This document shows, one piece after another, positions 1 to 5,879 of a DNA stretch of 7,564 bases. This stretch comes from Vibrio sp. (GTDB lineage Bacteria; Pseudomonadota; Gammaproteobacteria; Enterobacterales; Vibrionaceae). The notes beneath the pieces were generated by a model, which had not been told where the DNA came from, ran no database searches, and saw nothing but the letters and a program-made list of their open reading frames with translations. Numbering within the stretch: the first letter of the stretch is position 1; every line of letters begins with the position of its first letter. The stretch is taken from NCBI GenBank assembly GCA_007124475.1, contig SLFB01000160.1, positions 1-7,564 on the forward strand, read 5' to 3'. The translations under genes and the position numbers were made by a program.

Positions 1-406
1 CCAACTCATGCTGAACACAGATAGCCAATAGATCATCAGCCTCAAAGGTATATTCTTCGCCATCGCGATTAAGCGCTTTTACGGTCACTTCAGCGGCACG
101 AGGCACTAAAGCTCGCGAACCCGGTACCGATAAACAACCTTCTTCGATACCATCTTCACCACGCTTTTCAATAATTTGCGGGTTAATCAACACCATAGGT
201 TGATCTCGGCTATCCGAGACATCAATCACTACGATACGTTGATGAATATCGACTTGAGTCGCTGCAAGCCCGATGCCCTCTTCGTCGTACATGGTTTCTA
301 ACATGTCATCAACGATTTTTTGGATTTCAGGCGTGACCTTTTCAACCGGCTTGGCAACGGTGCGAAGACGATCATCAGGGAATGTTAATACTTGTAATAC
401 AGACAT
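1..406 (-). CDS. def: Peptide deformylase (partial; C-terminus beyond window edge)
   Basis: Peptide deformylase is a cytosolic metalloenzyme that removes the formyl group from the N-terminal formyl-methionine of new proteins. Translating the minus strand from the ATG at 406 gives 135 codons starting MSVLQVLTFPDDRLR, almost collinear with the E. coli enzyme (about 169 aa), so roughly the last 34 residues are missing. All three family motifs are visible: GIGLAATQ at residues 44-51, EGCLSVP at 89-95 with the metal-binding Cys91, and the start of the HExxH metal motif as HEL at 133-135, where the window ends. A weak ribosome site (GAG, 5 nt before the ATG) precedes it. It diverges from the lysM-dprA cluster, the usual arrangement in gammaproteobacteria, where fmt normally follows def. 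Identification is certain; completeness cannot be judged. Confidence 0.97.
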   Translation of the reverse strand, partial: MSVLQVLTFPDDRLRTVAKPVEKVTPEIQKIVDDMLETMYDEEGIGLAATQVDIHQRIVVIDVSDSRDQPMVLINPQIIEKRGEDGIEEGCLSVPGSRALVPRAAEVTVKALNRDGEEYTFEADDLLAICVQHEL

Positions 407-458
407 ATACACTCGAAAAATTGAACTGTGCCGAAACAGCTAAATGCTGGTTGAGTCA

Positions 459-488
459 ATTCTAGACATTTTATGAGCTAAATGACAG
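459..488 (-). promoter_or_regulatory. Putative sigma70 promoter of def
   Basis: On the minus strand a -10 hexamer TAGAAT (464-459, five of six consensus bases) lies 18 nt downstream of CTGTCA (488-483, four of six bases of a -35). Transcription would begin near 452, leaving a leader of about 45 nt before the def start codon. The -35 is the left arm of the inverted repeat at 482-499. This is a by-eye prediction. Confidence 0.4.
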
Positions 489-499
489 CATCCTGTCAT
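482..499. promoter_or_regulatory. Perfect 7-bp inverted repeat in the def/lysM divergent control region
   Basis: ATGACAG (482-488) and CTGTCAT (493-499) are perfect inverted repeats separated by CATC. The dyad sits between the divergent def and lysM genes, and its arms coincide with candidate -35 elements for both directions. It could be an operator that controls both genes or simply a symmetric promoter pair. It lacks the T-tract of a terminator. I do not recognise it as the site of a known regulator. Confidence 0.55.
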
Positions 500-522
500 A
501 TTTCTCACAAACCTTTTGTTAT
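493..522 (+). promoter_or_regulatory. Putative sigma70 promoter of the lysM-dprA-smg-yrdD cluster
   Basis: CTGTCA (493-498, four of six -35 bases) is followed after 18 nt by TGTTAT (517-522, four of six -10 bases). Transcription would start near 529, giving a leader of about 23 nt before the ATG at 552. The -35 is the right arm of the inverted repeat, mirroring the def promoter with the same spacer length. The match is modest and the call rests partly on position. Confidence 0.3.
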
Positions 523-539
523 TCATTAACCACAAAAAT

Positions 540-545
540 AAGGTG
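540..545 (+). promoter_or_regulatory. Ribosome binding site that fixes the lysM start
   Basis: AAGGTG lies 6 nt upstream of the ATG at 552. It is too close to the in-frame ATG at 546 and overlaps the in-frame GTG at 543, so it favours the 552 start over those and over the upstream TTG at 516. Confidence 0.6.
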
Positions 546-551
546 ATGACG

Positions 552-1661
552 ATGCTTGCCACCCGCTATCCATCATGGCGATTACTGTTAAACTCATTGT
601 ACCTAGTCTTACTCAGTTGGTCGATAAATGCATTTGCCACCGCAACATCCTTAACGATTAAAGACTCAGCCCCAAAAACCTATACGGTAGTAAAAGGCGA
701 TACATTATGGGATATATCGGCATTATACTTAGACAGCCCTTGGCTTTGGCCAAGACTCTGGCAAGCTAACCCTGATATCAATAACCCACATTTAATTTAT
801 CCCAGCGATCAACTGACCTTAATCTGGCGAGATGGCCAACCTGTGCTCAGTCGCAAACCTATGCTAAGGCTCAGTCCTCAAGCTCGGGTTACAGCAAGAC
901 AACCACTACCGATTGTCGAACAACACCTTATATTACCTTATTTAGTCGCCGATCGATTAATGACACCAACAGAGCTCGATAGCAGTCTTAAAATCATCGG
1001 CTCTCAACAGGGTAATCAATATCTCTCACAACAAGATTCGCTGTACATTGCCGGACAACATGAAGCCAGTCACTGGGCGATTTATCGGCCCATGAACTCG
1101 TTTGTGACTGAGCAGCAGACTATGATTGGCTTACGGTTACTGGCCACGGCTCATCAAGTTGACAGTTCATCTACGTTAACCACCCTAGCTATCGATCAAT
1201 TTAATCAGGAAATTCGTGCCAATGACATCGCACTACCGGAAATAACCCTCGACTCACTCAACCTCACCACCCATTTTTTACCCACTCCAGCGCCTGCAGG
1301 GCTTCACTCTCGATTACTGGGAACGCTGGAAGGCAGTCAATACGCAGCCAAACATCATGTGGTGGTGATCGAACATGGACAACAAGCAGGGTTAGTGCAA
1401 GGCAGTATGTTTGAGCTTTATCAAGCCGGTCACACGGTTTACCAAACTGGCGATCAATTTAGTGATACTCCTCGCCGCTCTAGCCAGGCAATACAACTGC
1501 CAGCGAAAAAAGTCGGAGAATTGATGGTGATAAGGCCTTATCCTAATATGAGTCTCGCCCTGATCACCACAAGTCAGGTCGCGATTGATGAACAAATATC
1601 CATTGTCGCACCACACAGCAGCGACACTTCAGTTGAACAACGTATAGCCCTCAACCCATAA
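552..1661 (+). CDS. Secreted LysM-domain protein encoded upstream of dprA
   Basis: The protein (369 aa from the ATG at 552) is predicted to be exported and to bind peptidoglycan; its exact role is not known. A signal peptide is clear: basic n-region (MLATRYPSWR), hydrophobic stretch at about residues 11-27, and a likely cleavage near AFATA at 27-31. One LysM domain follows at about 43-90 (begins YTVVKGDTLWDIS; then WPRLWQANP and IYPSDQL). The remaining roughly 280 residues carry no motif I can name with confidence, but a segment near 285-315 with the pattern EHGQQAGLVQGSMFELYQAG resembles the small beta-rich modules seen in related LysM proteins. The start at 552 is chosen for its Shine-Dalgarno spacing and because the signal peptide then begins correctly; longer in-frame starts exist at 516 (TTG), 543 (GTG) and 546 (ATG). 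dprA begins 3 nt after its stop, so the two are very likely cotranscribed. Confidence 0.85.
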   Translation: MLATRYPSWRLLLNSLYLVLLSWSINAFATATSLTIKDSAPKTYTVVKGDTLWDISALYLDSPWLWPRLWQANPDINNPHLIYPSDQLTLIWRDGQPVLSRKPMLRLSPQARVTARQPLPIVEQHLILPYLVADRLMTPTELDSSLKIIGSQQGNQYLSQQDSLYIAGQHEASHWAIYRPMNSFVTEQQTMIGLRLLATAHQVDSSSTLTTLAIDQFNQEIRANDIALPEITLDSLNLTTHFLPTPAPAGLHSRLLGTLEGSQYAAKHHVVVIEHGQQAGLVQGSMFELYQAGHTVYQTGDQFSDTPRRSSQAIQLPAKKVGELMVIRPYPNMSLALITTSQVAIDEQISIVAPHSSDTSVEQRIALNP

Positions 1662-1664
1662 TCG

Positions 1665-2795
1665 ATGAGTACAGAACAGCAAGACTTAGCCATGTGGTTA
1701 GCGCTAAGTTTCACGCCCAAATTAAGCAGCAAAAAGCTCGCGCAATTACTGAGTAGTGATTCACTCACTAACTTTGCTGCTTATTCTGCTCATCAATGGC
1801 TGGCGCTCGGCTTAAACACTCAGCAAGTCGATTATTTAATTCATCGAGCCCAACAAGATGTAGAACAATGCTTGGCATGGCAACAGCAATCAGCACAACG
1901 TTATATCATCCCTTTTTATGATCCACTGACTTACCCCCCTTTATTACGAGAAATAGCCTCACCACCCAAAGTGCTGTTTGTCGAAGGACAGCAGGGTTGG
2001 CTAACGCAACCACAAATCGCCATTATTGGCAGTCGCAATGCCACCATTGATAACCAGCAGCTCGCTCAACGCTTTGCTGGAGAATTAGCTGCACACGACA
2101 TCGTTATCACCAGCGGCTTAGCTTTAGGAATTGACGGTTATGCTCACGATGGAGCGCTCAAAGCAGGAGGCGCAACCCTCGCCATTTTAGGCTCTGGACT
2201 TGATCGTATTTATCCTGCCCGACATAAAGCTCTGGCCGAACGAATCAAAGATAATGGCGCGTTAGTTTCTGAGTTTCGTCCTCATAGCCCGCCACGGGCC
2301 GAGCATTTCCCAAGGCGCAATCGCATTATTAGTGGCTTATCTCTCGGCGTTTTAGTTATTGAGGCCGCTGAAAAAAGTGGCTCCTTAATTACCGCCCGTT
2401 ATGCGATGGAACAAGGACGAGAGGTATTTGTTATTCCCGGCCCGATCACTAGCCCCAATAGTCAAGGTAGTAACCAATTGATCCGCCAAGGAGCTTGCCT
2501 CGTACAGAATTGTGAAGATATTTTGTCAGAAGTGGAAATTGCCCTTAATTGGTGCCAACAGTTACCCTCTCATCCACAAGGTGAACTTTTTTGTTGCCCA
2601 AATGACGAAGAACAATTGCCATTTCCCGAGCTGTTAGCTAACGTAGGAGTAGAAGCGACACCCGTTGATATTCTTGCTCAGCGTACCCATATGTCTGTAC
2701 AAGATGTTATGATGCAGCTACTAGAGTTAGAGCTTTTAGGCCATGTTGTTGCCGTTTCCGGTGGCTATATTCGTAAGGGGAGAGGCAAATTATGA
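1665..2795 (+). CDS. dprA: DNA-processing protein DprA (Smf)
   Basis: DprA binds incoming single-stranded DNA in the cytoplasm during natural transformation, protects it and loads RecA. The 376-aa product has the usual three parts: an N-terminal helical region (about 1-80), the Rossmann-like DprA core (about 85-290) and a C-terminal winged helix (about 315-370, starting LPFPELLANVG). Core motifs are intact: GSR at 122-124, SGLALGID at 150-157, FPRRNRIISGLS at 215-226, SGSLITA at 238-244, IPGP at 257-260 and GSNQLI at 268-273. Length and motif order match E. coli Smf, so a working protein is expected. The start is 3 nt after the lysM stop and has no clear Shine-Dalgarno; translation probably depends on ribosomes finishing lysM. 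An alternative ATG at 1692 also lacks a ribosome site. Its stop overlaps the smg start. In vibrios this gene fits chitin-induced competence, though nothing here shows TfoX-type control. Confidence 0.97.
   Translation: MSTEQQDLAMWLALSFTPKLSSKKLAQLLSSDSLTNFAAYSAHQWLALGLNTQQVDYLIHRAQQDVEQCLAWQQQSAQRYIIPFYDPLTYPPLLREIASPPKVLFVEGQQGWLTQPQIAIIGSRNATIDNQQLAQRFAGELAAHDIVITSGLALGIDGYAHDGALKAGGATLAILGSGLDRIYPARHKALAERIKDNGALVSEFRPHSPPRAEHFPRRNRIISGLSLGVLVIEAAEKSGSLITARYAMEQGREVFVIPGPITSPNSQGSNQLIRQGACLVQNCEDILSEVEIALNWCQQLPSHPQGELFCCPNDEEQLPFPELLANVGVEATPVDILAQRTHMSVQDVMMQLLELELLGHVVAVSGGYIRKGRGKL
2775..2785 (+). promoter_or_regulatory. Strong ribosome binding site for smg
   Basis: The purine run AAGGGGAGAGG, inside the end of dprA, ends 6 nt before the ATG at 2792. 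It supports that first ATG over the in-frame ATGs at 2795 and 2798. Confidence 0.6.
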
Positions 2796-3268
2796 TGATG
2801 GATATTTTAATGTATCTTTTTGAAACCTATATTCACAGTGATGCGGAATTACAGGTTGATCAAGATGAGCTCGAAGATGAACTATCTAGAGCAGGGTTTC
2901 ACCAAAAAGATATACACAAAGCACTACACTGGTTAGAAGAACTCGCCGCCCTACAACAAGCTGATAATCATGCCGCGATTACCGCGAGCAGTGTTGCTTC
3001 GATGCGAGTATTCACTGCTCAAGAGATGGAACGTTTAGATCTTGAAGCCCGTGGCTTCCTGTTATTTTTAGAACAAATCAAGGTACTAAGCTCTGAAACC
3101 AGAGAAATGGTGATTGATCGAGTTATGGGTTTAGAGACCAATGAACTTGAACTTGAGGATCTCAAATGGATTATCTTGATGGTGCTGTTTAATGTTCCTG
3201 GTAATGAAAATGCCTATACCTTGATGGAAGAACTACTGTACAGCAAAGAACAAGGTATTTTGCATTAA
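2792..3268 (+). CDS. smg: Smg family protein (DUF494)
   Basis: This 158-aa acidic protein is collinear with E. coli Smg (157 aa), sharing the LMYLFETYIH start, the RGFLLFLEQI segment near residues 87-96 and the TREMVIDRV and DLKWIILMVLFN stretches. No catalytic motif or membrane segment is visible and the family has no established biochemical function. The gene is almost always found next to dprA, which suggests but does not prove a related role. It starts with ATGATGATG: the first ATG overlaps the dprA stop as ATGA, has the best-placed ribosome site and gives the length nearest the family norm. The overlap implies translational coupling. yrdD follows after 6 nt. Confidence 0.95.
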   Translation: MMMDILMYLFETYIHSDAELQVDQDELEDELSRAGFHQKDIHKALHWLEELAALQQADNHAAITASSVASMRVFTAQEMERLDLEARGFLLFLEQIKVLSSETREMVIDRVMGLETNELELEDLKWIILMVLFNVPGNENAYTLMEELLYSKEQGILH

Positions 3269-3274
3269 ACACTT

Positions 3275-3847
3275 ATGAGTAACGCCATCGACCCAACATT
3301 ATTTTCAGCCCATGAACAAGCGCTGAACCACCAGCCTTGCCCTAAATGCGGCGGAGCTCTGCAGCTTCGTCGCGCTAAATTAGGTCCATTTTTAGGCTGT
3401 GAGCACTATCCGCAATGTGACTATATAAAACCCTTACATCACAACGATGGTCACATAGTGAAACAGCTCGGGGTTGAATGCCCTGAATGTCAACATGAAT
3501 TAGTACTCCGCCAAGGCCGCTACGGCATGTTTATCGGTTGCAGTGACTACCCAAACTGCCACCATATCGAATCACCGACAGCGACAACACCAAGTGAGAA
3601 CCATACGACCAACCTAGTTTGTCCTGAATGTCATCAAGGTCACCTGGTGGAGCGTCAATCTCGCTTTGGTAAGGCTTTTTATGCCTGTGATGCCTTTCCT
3701 AAATGTAAGTTTGCCGTCAACCAAAAGCCACTAGCAGGGCAATGCCAAGCCTGTGGTTTCCCATTGCTGGTCGAGAAAAAATTTGCCAGCGGAACGAAAC
3801 TCTTATGTGCAAACCGTAAATGCGCCCAGGTTCAGTCCGCCGACTAA
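3275..3847 (+). CDS. yrdD: Topoisomerase-type C4 zinc-finger protein YrdD
   Basis: The 190-aa protein is essentially a string of the C4 zinc fingers found at the C-terminus of DNA topoisomerase I, without any topoisomerase catalytic domain, and is expected to bind DNA or RNA in the cytoplasm. Four fingers can be read: Cys 22/25/42/48, 69/72/89/95, 116/119/138/144 and 157/160/178/183. Each of the first three has the topoisomerase-like GxCxxFP or GCxxYPxC type ending; the fourth is more diverged, with changed spacing (17 and 4 residues in its last two gaps). Order and sequence match E. coli YrdD (about 180 aa) throughout. The function in the cell is not established. It starts 6 nt after smg; the nearest Shine-Dalgarno-like run, AAGGT at 3252-3256, is too far from the ATG to be optimal, so coupling to smg is likely. 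In E. coli tsaC and aroE follow this gene; here mioC converges on it instead. Confidence 0.94.
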   Translation: MSNAIDPTLFSAHEQALNHQPCPKCGGALQLRRAKLGPFLGCEHYPQCDYIKPLHHNDGHIVKQLGVECPECQHELVLRQGRYGMFIGCSDYPNCHHIESPTATTPSENHTTNLVCPECHQGHLVERQSRFGKAFYACDAFPKCKFAVNQKPLAGQCQACGFPLLVEKKFASGTKLLCANRKCAQVQSAD

Positions 3848-3867
3848 CTTACTGTATTATATTGAGG

Positions 3868-4314
3868 CTACTTCACCACACGCTGAATAAACTCACTTAA
3901 CCACTCTTCAACCGCATCTTCAGGCACAGGATGTTGCTGAACATCAATGGTTAAGCAATCTGCAATCTGGGTTGCGCCAATGTCTTCCAGTAAATCATCG
4001 GCGTGTTTTCCTGCCGCGCAAAAAGTGTCATAACTTGAATCACCAATCGCAACCACCGCGTAAGATAACTGCTGGGTATTCGGTGGCGTTTGCTGCAAAT
4101 CATGAATAAAAGGCTGAATATTATCAGGATAATCCCCAGCTCCGTGGGTTGAGGTTACAATCAGCCATGTGCCTTGTGCTGGAATATCAGCCAACACGGG
4201 CTGGTTATGAATCTGAGTATCCAGTCCCGCTTGCTGCAGTAGATCACTCATGTGATCGCCTACGTACTCAGCTCCACCTAAGGTACTTCCGGTAATAATA
4301 TGAATCATGTCCAT
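3868..4314 (-). CDS. mioC: Flavodoxin-like protein MioC
   Basis: MioC is a small FMN-binding flavodoxin-type electron carrier of the cytosol; the E. coli protein has been linked to biotin synthase activity in vitro. The 148-aa product shows the flavodoxin phosphate loop TGSTLGGAEY (residues 8-17), the first flavin-flanking loop STHGAGDYPDN (55-65) and the second, GDSSYDTFC (91-99). The length fits the family. An in-frame ATG at codon 3 (4308-4306) gives a start closer to other family members as I recall them; neither has a strong ribosome site. The stop is TAG. It lies 108 nt downstream of mnmE on the same strand with no terminator seen between them, so cotranscription is possible. In E. coli mioC transcription enters oriC; here the gene instead meets yrdD head-on after 20 bp. 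Confidence 0.95.
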   Translation of the reverse strand: MDMIHIITGSTLGGAEYVGDHMSDLLQQAGLDTQIHNQPVLADIPAQGTWLIVTSTHGAGDYPDNIQPFIHDLQQTPPNTQQLSYAVVAIGDSSYDTFCAAGKHADDLLEDIGATQIADCLTIDVQQHPVPEDAVEEWLSEFIQRVVK

Positions 4315-4422
4315 TACTCGCTTAACTGATATACAAAAGAGGTTATTGATCTGAACCGGAGAATAGGATTAACAACCATCCCTTAACACCTTAGTGATCC
4401 GATCCAGCAACAACCCACCACT

Positions 4423-5784
4423 TTATTTGCCAATACAAAACGAAGAAAAAATGCGACCAAGGAGATCATCAGAGCTGAACTCACCGGTAATCTCATTTAA
4501 GTGCTGCTGAGCAATGCGTAACTCTTCAGCAAGAATCTCACCAGCCATGTAACCTTCCAGTTGCTGCTGACCAATCGCTAAGTGTTCAGCGGCACGCTCT
4601 AACGCATCAAGGTGGCGACGACGCGCCATAAAACCGCCTTCTTGATTACCGGTAAAGCCCATGCACTGTTTCAAATGCGTGCGTAGCGCTTCGACACCCT
4701 GGCCCGTTTTCGCCGAAAGACGAATCAAGGTCGGTTGGCTTTCCTGGGAGAGACCCAGTGTCTCACCGGTTTGATCGACTTTATTACGGATCACCGTCAT
4801 CCCCATATGATCCGGTAAACGGTCGACAAAATCAGGCCAAATCTCTTTCGGATCGGTTGCCTCAGTCGTTGTGCCATCAACCATAAATAAAACGCGATCG
4901 GCTTGTTTAATTTCTTCCCACGCGCGTTCAATACCAATTTTTTCCACTTCGTCGGATGCTTCACGTAAACCGGCAGTATCAATAATATGCAGCGGCATAC
5001 CATCAATATGAATATGCTCACGTAATACATCACGAGTAGTGCCAGCAATGTCGGTGACAATTGCCGAGTCTTTACCCGATAACGCATTTAACAGACTCGA
5101 TTTACCCGCATTAGGACGCCCGGCGATTACCACCTTCATCCCTTCACGCATAATCGCGCCTTGGTTGGCTTCTTGGCGAACGGCTGCAAGGTTATCAATG
5201 ATGGCTTGTAAATCAGCAGAAACTTTACCATCGGCCAGAAAATCAATTTCTTCTTCTGGGAAATCAATCGCCGCTTCGACGTAAATACGTAAGTAGATCA
5301 AAGACTCCACTAAGGTATTAATACGTTTAGAGAACTGCCCTTGCAGAGATTGAAGGGCTGATTTTGCCGCTTGCTCTGAGCTGGCGTCAATTAAGTCGGC
5401 AATGGCCTCAGCTTGAGTTAAATCTAACTTATCGTTCAAAAATGCACGCTCAGAAAACTCACCAGGGCGCGCCGGACGAATGCCAGGAATCGCTAAAATA
5501 CGCTTGATCAACATATCCATCACTACCGGTCCACCGTGCCCTTGTAGCTCAAGGACATCTTCACCGGTAAAAGAGTGAGGATTAGGAAAATACAGCGCGA
5601 TGCCCTGATCTAACTCAGTGCCATCAAGGTCTTTGAAAGGCAAATACTGAGCATAACGAGGCTTAAGATCGAATCCGGTGACTTGTTTAGCCACTAAAGC
5701 CGCCTGTGGGCCAGAAACGCGAATGATGCCAACGCCGCCTCGCCCAGGAGCGGTAGCTTGCGCGACAATGGTATCGGTGGTCAT
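4423..5784 (-). CDS. mnmE: tRNA uridine-5-carboxymethylaminomethyl modification GTPase MnmE
   Basis: MnmE works with MnmG to modify the wobble uridine (U34) of certain tRNAs, using a folate one-carbon donor and GTP hydrolysis. The 453-aa protein has the full family layout: N-terminal formyl-tetrahydrofolate-binding domain (about 1-118), helical domain (about 119-215 and 380-453) and an inserted Ras-like G domain (about 216-378). G motifs are intact: GRPNAGKSS at 222-230, TDIAGTTRD at 244-252, DTAG at 269-272, NKVD at 334-337 and SAK at 357-359. The essential C-terminal CIGK ends the protein at Cys450-Lys453. The start has an AGG ribosome site 7 nt upstream. An intrinsic terminator separates it from yidC, so it should have its own promoter; a possible -10 TACAAT (minus strand, 5822-5817) is present without a convincing -35. 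Confidence 0.98.
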   Translation of the reverse strand: MTTDTIVAQATAPGRGGVGIIRVSGPQAALVAKQVTGFDLKPRYAQYLPFKDLDGTELDQGIALYFPNPHSFTGEDVLELQGHGGPVVMDMLIKRILAIPGIRPARPGEFSERAFLNDKLDLTQAEAIADLIDASSEQAAKSALQSLQGQFSKRINTLVESLIYLRIYVEAAIDFPEEEIDFLADGKVSADLQAIIDNLAAVRQEANQGAIMREGMKVVIAGRPNAGKSSLLNALSGKDSAIVTDIAGTTRDVLREHIHIDGMPLHIIDTAGLREASDEVEKIGIERAWEEIKQADRVLFMVDGTTTEATDPKEIWPDFVDRLPDHMGMTVIRNKVDQTGETLGLSQESQPTLIRLSAKTGQGVEALRTHLKQCMGFTGNQEGGFMARRRHLDALERAAEHLAIGQQQLEGYMAGEILAEELRIAQQHLNEITGEFSSDDLLGRIFSSFCIGK

Positions 5785-5835
5785 AATATTACCTACTTAA
5801 TGAAGGATGAGTGATTATTGTAATCAGCCATCAAC

Positions 5836-5860
5836 AAAAAGGCGACCCAAAGGTCGCCTT
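5836..5860 (-). terminator. Intrinsic terminator downstream of yidC
   Basis: Read on the minus strand, a GC-rich stem GGCGACC / GGTCGCC (arms 5858-5852 and 5847-5841) with the 4-nt loop TTTG is followed directly by TTTTT (5840-5836). The stem can extend by two A-T pairs at its base. It begins about 20 nt after the yidC stop codon. Ahead of mnmE this should greatly reduce read-through from the yidD-yidC transcript. Confidence 0.88.
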
Positions 5861-5879
5861 AATTAACTCAATGGCCGAT

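Noticed and set aside
1392..1616. Minus-strand open frame inside the LysM gene
   Set aside because: It lies opposite a frame with a signal peptide and LysM domain, has no recognisable motif and no ribosome site; it is a shadow.
2567..2576. Sequence one mismatch from a DnaA box (TCATCCACA) inside dprA
   Set aside because: About one or two such near matches are expected by chance on both strands of a window this long, there is no cluster, and it lies inside a conserved coding region.
3834..3845. AGTC-CGCC-GACT hairpin at the end of yrdD as a terminator
   Set aside because: The stem is only 4 bp, it lies within the coding sequence up to the stop codon, and no T-tract follows on either strand.
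4315..4422. Possible oriC or DnaA-regulated mioC promoter, as in E. coli
   Set aside because: No TTATCCACA-like box on either strand and no AT-rich repeat array; the gap is only 108 bp.
4797..5087. Minus-strand open frame in another phase within mnmE
   Set aside because: The mnmE frame is intact through all G motifs, so this alternative phase is an overlap artefact.
5039..5284. Plus-strand open frame opposite the MnmE G domain
   Set aside because: It is fully antisense to conserved GTPase motifs and its sequence resembles no protein I know.
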